The position numbers were made by a program, and so were the translations under genes. 32,431 nucleotides of DNA from an uncultured Clostridia bacterium. Its GTDB lineage: Bacteria > Bacillota > Clostridia > Lachnospirales > Anaerotignaceae. The notes beneath the pieces were generated by a model, which saw only the letters and a list, made by a program, of their open reading frames with translations, searched no databases and was not told the origin of the DNA. Shown one piece after another: positions 15,093-22,802 of the stretch. The stretch spans positions 1 to 32,431 of the forward strand of contig CALWGC010000031.1 of assembly GCA_944378105.1 (NCBI GenBank), written 5' to 3'. Within the stretch, counting starts at the first letter, position 1. Each line of letters starts with the position of its first letter.

Positions 15093-16317
15093 ACTTCAGG
15101 AGGTGATGGCACCTTCTTTTTTTTCGGTGCACCAGCAAGTAAAAGCAGGCGCATACACCCATTTTTGGCTCAAAGGCGGCCGGGGCAGCTGTAAAAGTTC
15201 GTTTGTATCCTTGGAGCTGATTGTTGGGATCATGCGAGAGAGGCAAACCCACGGGGTGGTGTTACGGAAGGTGGGGGCGCATTTGAAAAACTCGGTGGTG
15301 GAGCAGATTCGATGGGCCATTGCGATGCTGGGGGTGGAACAATACTGGGAAGAGAAGATGAGCGAGCCTGCTTTTTTTTACCGGCCGACGGGGCAGAAGA
15401 TTTTATTTCGCGGGGCAGACAACCCGCAGAAGTTAAAGAGTTTAAAGTTTCCCAAGGGATATGCCAAATGGATTTGGTATGAAGAGGTGGACGAGTTTTC
15501 GGGGATGGATGAAATTCGCAGTTTAAACCAGACGTTGATGCGAGGCGGAGACAAATTTGCCGTTTTTTACACCTTTAACCCACCGAAGGGCAGAGAAAGT
15601 TGGGTAAACCGGGAGTTGGTGAAGCCGGAGGAAGGGCGATTGGTGCACCACAGCACGTATTTGGAGGTACCCAGGAATTGGCTTGGGGAGCAATTCTTTT
15701 TGGAAGCGGCGAGATGGAAAGAAAAAGACGAGATGGTTTACCGGCACGAGTATTTAGGAGAGGTGACGGGAAGCCGGGGGCAAGTGTTTACCAATGTGGT
15801 GACGAGAGAGATTTCGGCAGAAGAAATTGCTTCGTTTTGGAACATCAGCCGGGGGCTTGACTGGGGGTATGCAGTGGACCCGCTGCATTACACGGTAAAC
15901 CACTACGACAGGAAGAAGCGGAAGTTATACATCTTTTTTGAAATCCATCAGGCGGGGCTAAGCAACAGGCAGGCAGCGGAGATGGTGAAGGAAGAGAACA
16001 AAGAGCGGGGCGTAGTGATTTGTGACAGTGCGGAGCCAAAGAGCATTGGAGAATTTTGTGGGTACGGCATTGCGGCCATTGGGGCCAGGAAAGGGCCGCG
16101 CAGTGTGGAATATGGGATTCGATGGTTACAGGATATGGAGGAAATTGTCATTGACCCGGTACGTTGCCCAAAGACAGCAGAGGAGTTTTTGGGATATCAC
16201 TTGGAAAGTGACCAAAACGGCGGGTTTTTGGGGCGGTTTCCGGACAAGGACAACCATGCCATTGACGCGGTGCGGTATTCCCGGCAGTTTGATATGGATT
16301 TGGTGAAAGTGAGGTAA
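15085..16317 (+). CDS. xtmB: Phage terminase large subunit (PBSX family)
   Basis: ATP-driven DNA translocase and nuclease that fills the capsid, 410 aa from ATG 15085. A GTG at 15076 would add three residues. The Walker A-like segment GGRGSCKSS is at residues 31-39, Walker B WIWYEEVDEF at about 129-138. The RNase H-like nuclease carries acidic residues in RGLDWGYAVDP (about 257), VICDSAEP (about 310) and NHAIDAVRYS (about 392). All catalytic acids appear intact, so packaging activity may be retained. Length and order match PBSX-type elements. Confidence 0.95.
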   Translation: MIRLQEVMAPSFFSVHQQVKAGAYTHFWLKGGRGSCKSSFVSLELIVGIMRERQTHGVVLRKVGAHLKNSVVEQIRWAIAMLGVEQYWEEKMSEPAFFYRPTGQKILFRGADNPQKLKSLKFPKGYAKWIWYEEVDEFSGMDEIRSLNQTLMRGGDKFAVFYTFNPPKGRESWVNRELVKPEEGRLVHHSTYLEVPRNWLGEQFFLEAARWKEKDEMVYRHEYLGEVTGSRGQVFTNVVTREISAEEIASFWNISRGLDWGYAVDPLHYTVNHYDRKKRKLYIFFEIHQAGLSNRQAAEMVKEENKERGVVICDSAEPKSIGEFCGYGIAAIGARKGPRSVEYGIRWLQDMEEIVIDPVRCPKTAEEFLGYHLESDQNGGFLGRFPDKDNHAIDAVRYSRQFDMDLVKVR

Positions 16318-16321
16318 AGCG

Positions 16322-17842
16322 ATGTTTTTAACGAGGAGAGATTGGGAGAATGCCAAGCTTTCGGCAGGGAAACCACTGGAGGATGGCGATGTGCTTTGGA
16401 AGCTGATTTGGCAGGAAGAAGATAGCGGCAGGCGGGAAAAGATGGAGGAGGGGGAGCGGTACTATGTTTATGAGCAAGACATATTAAAGCATGATTTTCG
16501 GCGCAGCAGGATTTCAGAAACCAACGAGGCAGAACAGGAAACGGTATCGGTCTTTACCAATCCCAACCGGAGCAATCACCATGTTACAAACGGGTTTCAC
16601 CGGTTACTGGTGGATCAGAAAGTCAGTTATTTATTGGGGCGAAAACCGGTGTTACAAGTGAAAAACAAGGACCGGACTTTTGCGGCGTTATTGGAACAAT
16701 GGGCAGGGGAAGAATTTCAGGCCGTATTTCAGGAACTTTTGACGGGGGCCAGCAACAAAGGGTTTGAATGTATCCATTTTTATTATGACGAAAAGGGAGC
16801 ACTTTGTTACTGTATTGTGCCGGCCAACGAGATTATCCCGATTTTTGACGACAACAAGCAAGACAAGCTGGAGCAGGTGATTCGGTATTACGACGTAGTG
16901 GAATACGAAAACGGCAGCCGGTATGTGAGAAAGAAAGTGGAATGGTGGACGGAGAAAAACGTGACCTATTTTACGGAAAACGATCAGCACCGGTTGGTGG
17001 TGGATGCTTCGATGAGGTACAATCCGGCACCGCATTGGTGGACGGTGGGGGGAGAGGAACAATTTCAGAAAAAAAGAGAACAGCACAGCTGGGGAAGGGT
17101 TCCTTTTCTTTTACTGAAAAACAACATTCGCGGGACGACGGATTTGGAAGCGGTGAAAGGGCTGATTGATGCCTATGACTTTATCAGCAGCGAAGGGGTC
17201 AACAATTTACTGGATTTGGTGGATTTATACTGGGTGATCCAAGGGTACGGCGGAGAGACGGCGTCGGCCATTACCAGAAAGCTTCAGATCAACAAGGCAG
17301 TGCATATTTCAGACGCCAATGGCAGTGTGGAGGCGAAGCAGACGGACCTTTCGATGAGCGGGCGGCTGGAGTATTTGAAGATGCTGCGCAGAGACATTTT
17401 TCAGTTTGGACAGGGCGTAGACACGGATTTGGACCGACTGGGCAATGCGCCAAGCGGCGTATCGTTACGGTATCAATATACCTTATTGGATTTGAAGGCG
17501 GACAGTGTGGCGGCCAGACTGAAAAAGGCCATGAAAGAGTTTTTCTCTTTTTTGGTGGACGACTGGAACCGGGCCAACGGGACGGCCTTTGATGCCAAGG
17601 ACATCCGGGTGGAACTGAGAAAGAACATGATTACCAATGATTATGAGACGGTACAGATGATTGAAATGAGCAAAGATCTGTTGGGCAGAGAGACGCTGAT
17701 TAGCAAGCATCCGTTTGTGGAAGAGATCAGCGGAGAAGAAGAACTGTTGGCGATGGAGGAAGAGAAAGGGGAAATGGAAGATGAAGCAAGAAAAGATGGA
17801 ACTGTGGGTAACGCAACTGCAAGCAGCCAAAAACGCCTTTGA
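16322..17842 (+). CDS. Phage portal protein (SPP1 gp6-like)
   Basis: Forms the dodecameric portal ring at the capsid vertex through which DNA passes. The 506-aa length is normal. Recognisable features are VTNGFHRLLVDQKVSYLLGRKP near residue 100, the mid-region VPANEIIPIFDD, the stem/crown part EGVNNLLDLVDLYWVIQGYGG, and GVSLRYQYTLLDLKAD near residue 385. It starts 5 nt after the terminase stop with GAGG in the terminase 3' end. Its last 62 nt overlap the scaffold gene in another frame. Confidence 0.93.
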   Translation: MFLTRRDWENAKLSAGKPLEDGDVLWKLIWQEEDSGRREKMEEGERYYVYEQDILKHDFRRSRISETNEAEQETVSVFTNPNRSNHHVTNGFHRLLVDQKVSYLLGRKPVLQVKNKDRTFAALLEQWAGEEFQAVFQELLTGASNKGFECIHFYYDEKGALCYCIVPANEIIPIFDDNKQDKLEQVIRYYDVVEYENGSRYVRKKVEWWTEKNVTYFTENDQHRLVVDASMRYNPAPHWWTVGGEEQFQKKREQHSWGRVPFLLLKNNIRGTTDLEAVKGLIDAYDFISSEGVNNLLDLVDLYWVIQGYGGETASAITRKLQINKAVHISDANGSVEAKQTDLSMSGRLEYLKMLRRDIFQFGQGVDTDLDRLGNAPSGVSLRYQYTLLDLKADSVAARLKKAMKEFFSFLVDDWNRANGTAFDAKDIRVELRKNMITNDYETVQMIEMSKDLLGRETLISKHPFVEEISGEEELLAMEEEKGEMEDEARKDGTVGNATASSQKRL

Positions 17843-18398
17843 GGCCATGATCGACCTTTTGGTGGAAGAAGAAGGGGATTGGGAAGCGTTTTTGCCTTTG
17901 GGCGAAGAGAGAACCGTTTTTCCCAAAGAGGAAAAAAGAGAAAGCCAAGGAGCAGAGGAAAAAGGAGCAGTCAAAGGGCAGCAGGCAGCAGCACAAAAGG
18001 ACGAGGATTCAAAAGACCTGGAAAAAGAGCTCATCAAACCAAAAGAAGCAGCAAGCGAAGAAAGCCAAAAGATGCAAGAGGCAAAGGAAGAAGAAAAAAG
18101 AGAAGAGCACGGCAAAGAGCGAAGCGAAGAGATGCAGCTTTTAGAAATGGCCAAGAAGCGGTTTGGAAGCCAGGAAGGGGCCAGAATCTTATTCTTTTTG
18201 GAAGAAAAAGATTTGTTGCGAGACGAAAACGGGAAGCTGATGGCGGTGGACTTTACGGGGGCCAAGGAAGCCATGACACAGTTTTTTGCAGGGCAGCCAA
18301 GAAAGGTGGAAGGAACCGGGATGCAATGGGGAACGAGAAAACAGGAAAATGACCGGTTTGTGGCCGGGGCCAGAAGGGGGGCAAAATTGAGAGGATAA
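17781..18398 (+). CDS. Probable capsid scaffolding protein
   Basis: Protein of 205 aa. The middle (about residues 45-120) is almost entirely Glu, Lys, Gln, Ala and Ser, a low-complexity charged helix typical of phage scaffolds. More ordered ends follow: LLEMAKKRFGSQEGARILFFLEEKDLL and a basic C-terminus (TRKQENDRFVAGARRGAKLRG) that could bind the capsid. Position between portal and capsid supports this role. No protease triad is seen, so scaffold removal would not be through a fused protease. ATG 17781 lies inside the portal gene; the longer in-frame reading from 17715 lacks a good ribosome binding site. Confidence 0.78.
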   Translation: MKQEKMELWVTQLQAAKNAFEAMIDLLVEEEGDWEAFLPLGEERTVFPKEEKRESQGAEEKGAVKGQQAAAQKDEDSKDLEKELIKPKEAASEESQKMQEAKEEEKREEHGKERSEEMQLLEMAKKRFGSQEGARILFFLEEKDLLRDENGKLMAVDFTGAKEAMTQFFAGQPRKVEGTGMQWGTRKQENDRFVAGARRGAKLRG

Positions 18399-18490
18399 AG
18401 AAAAGGGTAAAGATGCGAAAAGCCATGGCGTCTTTGACGGGACGGGCGGGAAGAGTGCATGGCCAAAGAGAAAGAGGAGGAAGGAAAGAG

Positions 18491-19369
18491 ATGGCAAACA
18501 CAGTGAATTTGGCAACAAAATTTTTACCGGTGATTGATGACATTTACCGGAGCGAAAGCGTGACAGAATTGTTGGACACCAACACGATGGCGGATTTTAC
18601 CAACAGCGCAGAGGTGAAGGTGCTGAAAGTGGCAACGACGGGGCTTGGGAATTATTCCAGAACCAACGGGTATCCCAAAGGCGACATCAGCGCCACCTGG
18701 GAAACCATGCGTTTGAGCCAGGAAAGAGGCAAAGAAATTTCCATTGACCGGATGGATGACGAAGAAATGCTTGGGGTTGTATTTGGATCGGTGACAGGAA
18801 ACTTTATGAGAGAATGGGTGATTCCGGAACTGGACGCCTATCGTTTTGCCAAGTATGCTTCCAGCAGTGGTGTGACGGTGGGCGAAGGCGTGGACTTGGC
18901 CAAGGACACCATTTTGGATGCCATTGACGAAGCTGTAGCGGTACTGGATGAAAACGAAGTACCACAGGAAGGGCGCGTGCTGTTTGTCAACAGCGATTTG
19001 AAACCGGCCCTCAACAAAGCGTTGAACCGTCAATGGGGCAGCGATGACATTGTCAATGCGGTGGTGAACGGTTACAACAACATGAAGGTGATTTATGTAC
19101 CAAAGTCCAGATTTTACACCGAAATTACGTTGAACGATGGTACCAGCGCATGGGGCTACACTAAGGGCGGCTCTGGCAAAGAAATGAACTTTATGGTGGT
19201 CTATCCACAGGCTTTGGTGCAGGCAAAGAAATTTATTTTGCCGAAGGTATTTTCTCCTGACGAAAACCAGAAATTGGATGCGTGGCTCTTCCAGTTTCGG
19301 CTGTATCACGATGCGTTTGTATACGAAAACAAAGCAAAGGGGATTTATGTCAGTCCGAAGACTGCGTAA
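18491..19369 (+). CDS. xkdG: Major capsid protein (HK97-fold, XkdG-like)
   Basis: Main shell protein, 292 aa. It resembles PBSX/skin XkdG/YqbE capsid proteins, with a short N-terminal arm (NLATKFLPVIDDIYRSESVTELLD), the segment ISIDRMDDEEMLG, the A-domain region VLFVNSDLKPALNKAL, and the C-terminal DAWLFQFRLYHDAFVYENKAKGIYVS. GGAGGAAGG just upstream sets ATG 18491. An in-frame ATG at 18413 would add 26 Arg-rich residues and has a weaker site. No cleavage region or protease is evident. Confidence 0.9.
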   Translation: MANTVNLATKFLPVIDDIYRSESVTELLDTNTMADFTNSAEVKVLKVATTGLGNYSRTNGYPKGDISATWETMRLSQERGKEISIDRMDDEEMLGVVFGSVTGNFMREWVIPELDAYRFAKYASSSGVTVGEGVDLAKDTILDAIDEAVAVLDENEVPQEGRVLFVNSDLKPALNKALNRQWGSDDIVNAVVNGYNNMKVIYVPKSRFYTEITLNDGTSAWGYTKGGSGKEMNFMVVYPQALVQAKKFILPKVFSPDENQKLDAWLFQFRLYHDAFVYENKAKGIYVSPKTA

Positions 19370-19384
19370 GGAGCGAGGGATGAT

Positions 19385-19690
19385 ATGGACAAGGAGCAAG
19401 TGCTGCAACGGCTGAAGGTACTGCGAGCGGAAGAGACGGAGGAAGTGGCAAGTTTTGCGGTGGATGAGGCCATGGCATACATTCAAAATTTTTGCCAAGT
19501 TTCGGTCATTCCGGAGGCATTGTTGGAAGTTTGCGTGGAAATGGCCGCGGCCCTTTGCGACCGAGCCGGGCAAGGTGGTGTGAAGCGCTTAACGGAAGGG
19601 GACGCGACGGTGGAATTTGAAACGGCAAGCGGGACATGGGCGACGCCTTTTTTGGAACAGTTGCGGCTATTTAGGAGAGGAAAATGGTAA
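19385..19690 (+). CDS. Head-tail connector (adaptor) protein
   Basis: Small 101-aa helical protein in the position of the gp6/YqbG-like adaptor that binds beneath the portal. The pattern of helices ending in CVEMAAALCDRAGQGGVKRLTEGDATVEF is typical for this connector class. It starts 15 nt after the capsid gene and overlaps the next gene by 7 nt. It would attach the contractile tail to the filled head. The family call rests on position and helix pattern, not on a catalytic motif. Confidence 0.75.
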   Translation: MDKEQVLQRLKVLRAEETEEVASFAVDEAMAYIQNFCQVSVIPEALLEVCVEMAAALCDRAGQGGVKRLTEGDATVEFETASGTWATPFLEQLRLFRRGKW

Positions 19691-20034
19691 AAAGAGCAAA
19701 GCAACAGTTGGAGCGATGGATGGAGAAACGATGCGACATCTATGGCTGGGAAGAGGAACAGGGAGAAGACGGTGTGGTGGAGCAGAAGGAAGTGCTCTTT
19801 GAGGCACAGGTGCCTTGTCGGATTTCCTATGCAGGTTTGGGGGAAGGGAAAAAAGGAACGGATTTTCTTTCGCCCAAGGGGACGGTGGTTCTTTTTACTG
19901 CGGCAGAGGTGGAACTTCCGCTGGGGGCGGTGGTGCGGATTGACCAAAAGCAATACCGCCAGGCAGGAGAGAGCAGGACTTATCCGACACACCGGGAGAC
20001 GGTGCTGGTTCCATTTGGGGAGGAGCGCGTATGA
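19684..20034 (+). CDS. Head-tail joining (stopper-like) protein
   Basis: 116-aa beta-rich protein in the stopper position. The central part (LFEAQVPCRISYAGLGEGKKGTDFLSPKGTVVLF) and VPLGAVVRIDQ-like strand (LPLGAVVRIDQKQYRQAGES) match the small beta-barrel joining proteins of PBSX-type phages. These plug the portal after packaging. It overlaps both neighbours by a few nucleotides, consistent with tight translational coupling. Confidence 0.7.
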   Translation: MVKRAKQQLERWMEKRCDIYGWEEEQGEDGVVEQKEVLFEAQVPCRISYAGLGEGKKGTDFLSPKGTVVLFTAAEVELPLGAVVRIDQKQYRQAGESRTYPTHRETVLVPFGEERV

Positions 20035-20432
20035 AGGAAGCATTGACGAAGGCGTTGGCCAAGGCCATTTTTCAGGCGTATCCTTCCATCCCCATTTATG
20101 AGAAGTGGCAGGAGACGGCAGTGAAGAAGCCTTGTTTCTTTTTGATCTGCCAAAAGGCAGAAGAAAAGCCGCTTTTGGGGCGGCGCGTGATGGTGCGGTT
20201 TTCCTTTCGGGTATCTTGTTACAGCGAAAAAGGATTAGAAGAAATCACAGAAGAAGGGCTGCGGGGGGCGTTGGCCGAAGTGCAGATGGACGGCGTACCG
20301 GTGCGGCCGATGGATGTGAAAAGCTGGATTGAGGAATGGGTATTGCATTGGGAAGGCACTTTTTCGCTGATTGGATGGAGAGAGGAAGAAGCAAGCGATT
20401 GGATGGAAGAGTTGGAATGGAAAGAAAGGTGA
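20031..20432 (+). CDS. Tail completion/terminator protein (DUF6838/YqbJ-like)
   Basis: 133-aa protein located between the stopper and the sheath, the normal place of the YqbJ/XkdJ-type tail terminator that caps the tube. The order of an N-terminal helix (LTKALAKAIFQAYPSIPIY), a strand (KPCFFLICQKAEEKPLLGRRV) and alternating strands and helices is as expected. ATGA overlap with the previous gene. In PBSX/skin elements an HK97 gp10-like gene usually lies just before this position and is not seen here. Confidence 0.7.
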   Translation: MKEALTKALAKAIFQAYPSIPIYEKWQETAVKKPCFFLICQKAEEKPLLGRRVMVRFSFRVSCYSEKGLEEITEEGLRGALAEVQMDGVPVRPMDVKSWIEEWVLHWEGTFSLIGWREEEASDWMEELEWKER

Positions 20433-20436
20433 AAGG

Positions 20437-21723
20437 ATGGCATTAGGCGGAGGAACGTTTATTACGGAAAACAAAGTGCTGCCAGGCAGCTATATCAATT
20501 TTGTCAGCGCGGCCAAGGCCACAGCAACGCTGAGCGACCGTGGTGTAGCGGCGCTTGGGTTAAGCCTTGGATGGGGGCCGGAAGAAAAGGTACAGTATGT
20601 AGACGGCAACACATTTTTGACGGACACCATGGCTGTGTTTGGGTATGATTACACGGCGGAAGAAATGTGGCCATTGAGAGAATTGTTTTTACATGCAAAA
20701 GAAGCGTACATTTACCGTTTGAACAAAGGCGGGGCCAAGGCCAGCTGTGATTTGGCGACGGCAAAGTATCCTGGGGTACGGGGAAACGCCATTTCTGTGA
20801 CGGTAACAGGAAGCGACGGCGATTTTGTGGTGGAAACATTTGTGGATGGCAAAAGTTATGACAGTCAGAGTGTGACGGCCTATGGCGAGCTGAAAGAAAA
20901 TGATTTTGTAGTCTTTGACAAAAGCACGACCCTGGCGGCAGGCACAAAACCATTGAGCGGCGGAAGTGACGGGAATGTGACGGCAGCAGAGCACAGTGCC
21001 ATGCTGGGAGCATTGGAAAGTTATGCGTTCAACACACTGGGGTGTCTTTCTACGGAGGAAGACATTTGCCAGTTATATGTGACGTATACCAAGCAGATGC
21101 GAGACGACTATGGGAGAAAGTTTCAGACGGTGCTTTACAAGGCGGAGGCCAACCATGAGGGCATCATTCGATTGGAAACAGCGGCCGAAGAAGGCGAAGC
21201 GGCGTTGGTGCCTTGGGTGGTTGGCGCCAGTTGCGGGTGTGAAATCAACAAGAGCAATACAAACTTGATTTATGACGGCACCTATACCCCGATTTGCAAT
21301 TTGACCCAGAAAGAATTGGAAGATGGCATGGAACAGGGCGCATTTTTACTGCACAGAGTGGGGGAAGAAATTCGCGTGTTGGAAGACATCAACTCTTTTA
21401 CGGAGTTTAGCCAAGATAAAGGAGAAGATTTCTCTTACAACCAGATTATCCGTGTGCTGGACCAGATTGGCAATGACATTGCCGTGTTATTCAACAACAA
21501 TTATTTGGGCAAGGTGCAAAACAACAACAGCGGCCGCATTGCTTTTTGGAATGACATTATCACCTATGACCGCCAGTTGGCGGCCTTGGGTGCCATTGAG
21601 GACGTGGTGGCAGATGATGTGGTGGTGGAGATTGGCAAAGACAAAAAAAGTGTTGCGGTGACAAACCCGATTACGCCGGTTTGTGCCATGAGCAAGCTTT
21701 ATATGACCGTCATTGTGCAGTGA
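20437..21723 (+). CDS. xkdK: Contractile tail sheath protein
   Basis: Sheath subunit of 428 aa of the XkdK/YqbK family, which proves the tail is of contractile type. Family hallmarks are the N-terminal MALGGGTFITENKVLPGSYINF, KASCDLATAKYPGVRGNAISV in the first third, and a C-terminal domain with GRIAFWNDIITYDRQLAALGAIEDV and the terminal strand NPITPVCAMSKLYMTVIVQ. AAAGG directly before ATG 20437 sets the start; the longer frame from 20371 lies inside the previous gene. The full length suggests a functional sheath. Confidence 0.95.
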   Translation: MALGGGTFITENKVLPGSYINFVSAAKATATLSDRGVAALGLSLGWGPEEKVQYVDGNTFLTDTMAVFGYDYTAEEMWPLRELFLHAKEAYIYRLNKGGAKASCDLATAKYPGVRGNAISVTVTGSDGDFVVETFVDGKSYDSQSVTAYGELKENDFVVFDKSTTLAAGTKPLSGGSDGNVTAAEHSAMLGALESYAFNTLGCLSTEEDICQLYVTYTKQMRDDYGRKFQTVLYKAEANHEGIIRLETAAEEGEAALVPWVVGASCGCEINKSNTNLIYDGTYTPICNLTQKELEDGMEQGAFLLHRVGEEIRVLEDINSFTEFSQDKGEDFSYNQIIRVLDQIGNDIAVLFNNNYLGKVQNNNSGRIAFWNDIITYDRQLAALGAIEDVVADDVVVEIGKDKKSVAVTNPITPVCAMSKLYMTVIVQ

Positions 21724-21738
21724 TGAAAGGAGGGCTTT

Positions 21739-22206
21739 ATGGGGCAGATGATGAATGCCAGAGACGCCATTTGTGCGTCGATGGCAGATTGTTATGTGAC
21801 CATGGATGGGGAACGCTATCATTTGATGCAAGCCATTTCTTTGGAAGCGAAAATGGAAAAGACAAAACAGGAAGTGCCCATCCTTGGAAAAACCGGAAAG
21901 GGAAATAAGGCTGTGGGGTGGAAAGGAACGGGCAAGGCCACGTTCCACTACAACACATCGGTATTTCGGGAAGTGTTATACCAATTTAAGGAAAAGGGCG
22001 AAGATTTATACTTTGACATTCAGGTGACCAACGAAGATCCTTCCAGCAGCGTGGGGCGGCAGACGATTGTATTGAAAGACTGCAACTTAAACGGCGGGGT
22101 ATTGGCCAAGTTTGACGCCAATGCAGAGTATTTGGAAGAAGAATTGGAATTTACCTTTGAAGATTGGGAAATGCCGGAACGGTTTACAGCCTTAGCCGGT
22201 ATGTAA
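21739..22206 (+). CDS. xkdM: Tail tube protein
   Basis: Inner tube subunit of 155 aa, XkdM/YqbM family. It begins MNARDAICASMADCYVTMDGERY and contains the tube beta-barrel pattern, including GKGNKAVGWKGTGKATFHYNTS and the C-terminal YLEEELEFTFEDWEMPERF. AAAGGAGGG precedes ATG 21739. Tube and sheath should be made in equal, high amounts, and a strong hairpin immediately after the stop may protect the upstream mRNA. Confidence 0.93.
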   Translation: MGQMMNARDAICASMADCYVTMDGERYHLMQAISLEAKMEKTKQEVPILGKTGKGNKAVGWKGTGKATFHYNTSVFREVLYQFKEKGEDLYFDIQVTNEDPSSSVGRQTIVLKDCNLNGGVLAKFDANAEYLEEELEFTFEDWEMPERFTALAGM

Positions 22207-22214
22207 AAAAGAAA

Positions 22215-22239
22215 GCGGCGGTAGAACATCTACCGCCGC
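22215..22239 (+). other. Strong intercistronic hairpin without T-tract
   Basis: A perfect 11-bp stem GCGGCGGTAGA/TCTACCGCCGC with a 3-nt loop lies 9 nt after the tube stop and just before the ribosome binding site of the chaperone gene. Without a T-run it is not a classical terminator in the operon direction. It may stabilise or process mRNA so that tube and sheath are made in excess over the chaperone. Confidence 0.7.
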
Positions 22240-22258
22240 AAACAAAGGAGCAAACAGC

Positions 22259-22648
22259 ATGGGATTGGAGCTTTTTTTAAGAGAAAACTGTCAAAAGGCA
22301 GAAAAAAGACGGGTGGTCATCAGCGAGCGGTTTCAGGAAAACGGGGTACCGGTGGAATGGGTGCTTCGGCCGATTACAGCGGCGAAAGAAGAAGAGATTA
22401 GACGCAGCTGCACGGAAAACGGAGGACTGGATGTGTATCGATATTGCGGGCGGTTATGCGAAGAAAGCGTGCTATATCCAGACTTAAAAAATGCGTCGCT
22501 TCAGGACAGTTATGGCGTGATGGGGGGAGCGGCGCTTTTAAAGGCGATGCTCAACGGCGGCGAATACGTTTTTTTGGTGCGGCAAGTGGAAGAAGTCAAT
22601 GGGTTTGGGCAGTCGGAGCGAACGCTGGCAGATGAAGCAAAAAACTGA
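22259..22648 (+). CDS. xkdN: Tail assembly chaperone, short form (gpG-like)
   Basis: 129-aa chaperone that coats the tape measure during tail assembly in long-tailed phages. XkdN/YqbN type: LEWVLRPITAAKEEEIRRSC-like segment (VEWVLRPITAAKEEEIRRSC) and the region DSYGVMGGAALLKAMLNGGEY are characteristic. AAGGAG lies just before ATG 22259. The stop at 22646-22648 is directly preceded by a slippery AAAAAAC, producing an extended second protein (see next entry). Its retention is striking because the tape-measure gene that normally follows is missing. Confidence 0.88.
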   Translation: MGLELFLRENCQKAEKRRVVISERFQENGVPVEWVLRPITAAKEEEIRRSCTENGGLDVYRYCGRLCEESVLYPDLKNASLQDSYGVMGGAALLKAMLNGGEYVFLVRQVEEVNGFGQSERTLADEAKN

Positions 22649-22791
22649 TTTTGGAGGGCGATTATCTTGCGGTATACGCCTGTTTCGCCCTCCACTTTTT
22701 TTCCATCACGCCGCGGGCGTTTTTACAGATGACGCCACGGGAGCGAGCGTTTTTGATTGCTGCCATTGATCTGAAAAAGAGCTTGCAGTGA
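22259..22791 (+). CDS. Tail assembly chaperone, -1 frameshifted long form (gpGT-like)
   Basis: Programmed -1 frameshift product of about 177 aa. The ribosome would slip on AAAAAAC (22639-22645), then read 48 further codons from CTG 22645 to TGA 22789-22791. The extension opens LILEGDYLAVYACF and ends MTPRERAFLIAAIDLKKSLQ, a pattern typical of the gpT part of these chaperones. A 7-nt spacer and a 9-bp stem follow the slip site. In well-studied phages the long form recruits the tape measure to tube protein. The extension ends 11 nt before the LysM protein's ATG, leaving no room for a tape-measure gene. Confidence 0.85.
22639..22693 (+). promoter_or_regulatory. Programmed -1 ribosomal frameshift signal
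   Basis: The slippery heptamer A-AAA-AAC (22639-22645) is in the correct phase with the zero frame and immediately precedes its stop codon. After a 7-nt spacer comes the stem GGAGGGCGA (22653-22661) / TCGCCCTCC (22685-22693), whose 23-nt loop holds a smaller GCG...CGC stem. This is the standard layout of tail-chaperone frameshift sites. Confidence 0.88.
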
Positions 22792-22802
22792 GGGGGAGTA
22801 AC

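Noticed and set aside
22215..22239. Hairpin as a terminator splitting the phage operon
   Set aside because: No T-run follows in the operon direction, and coupled late genes continue immediately.
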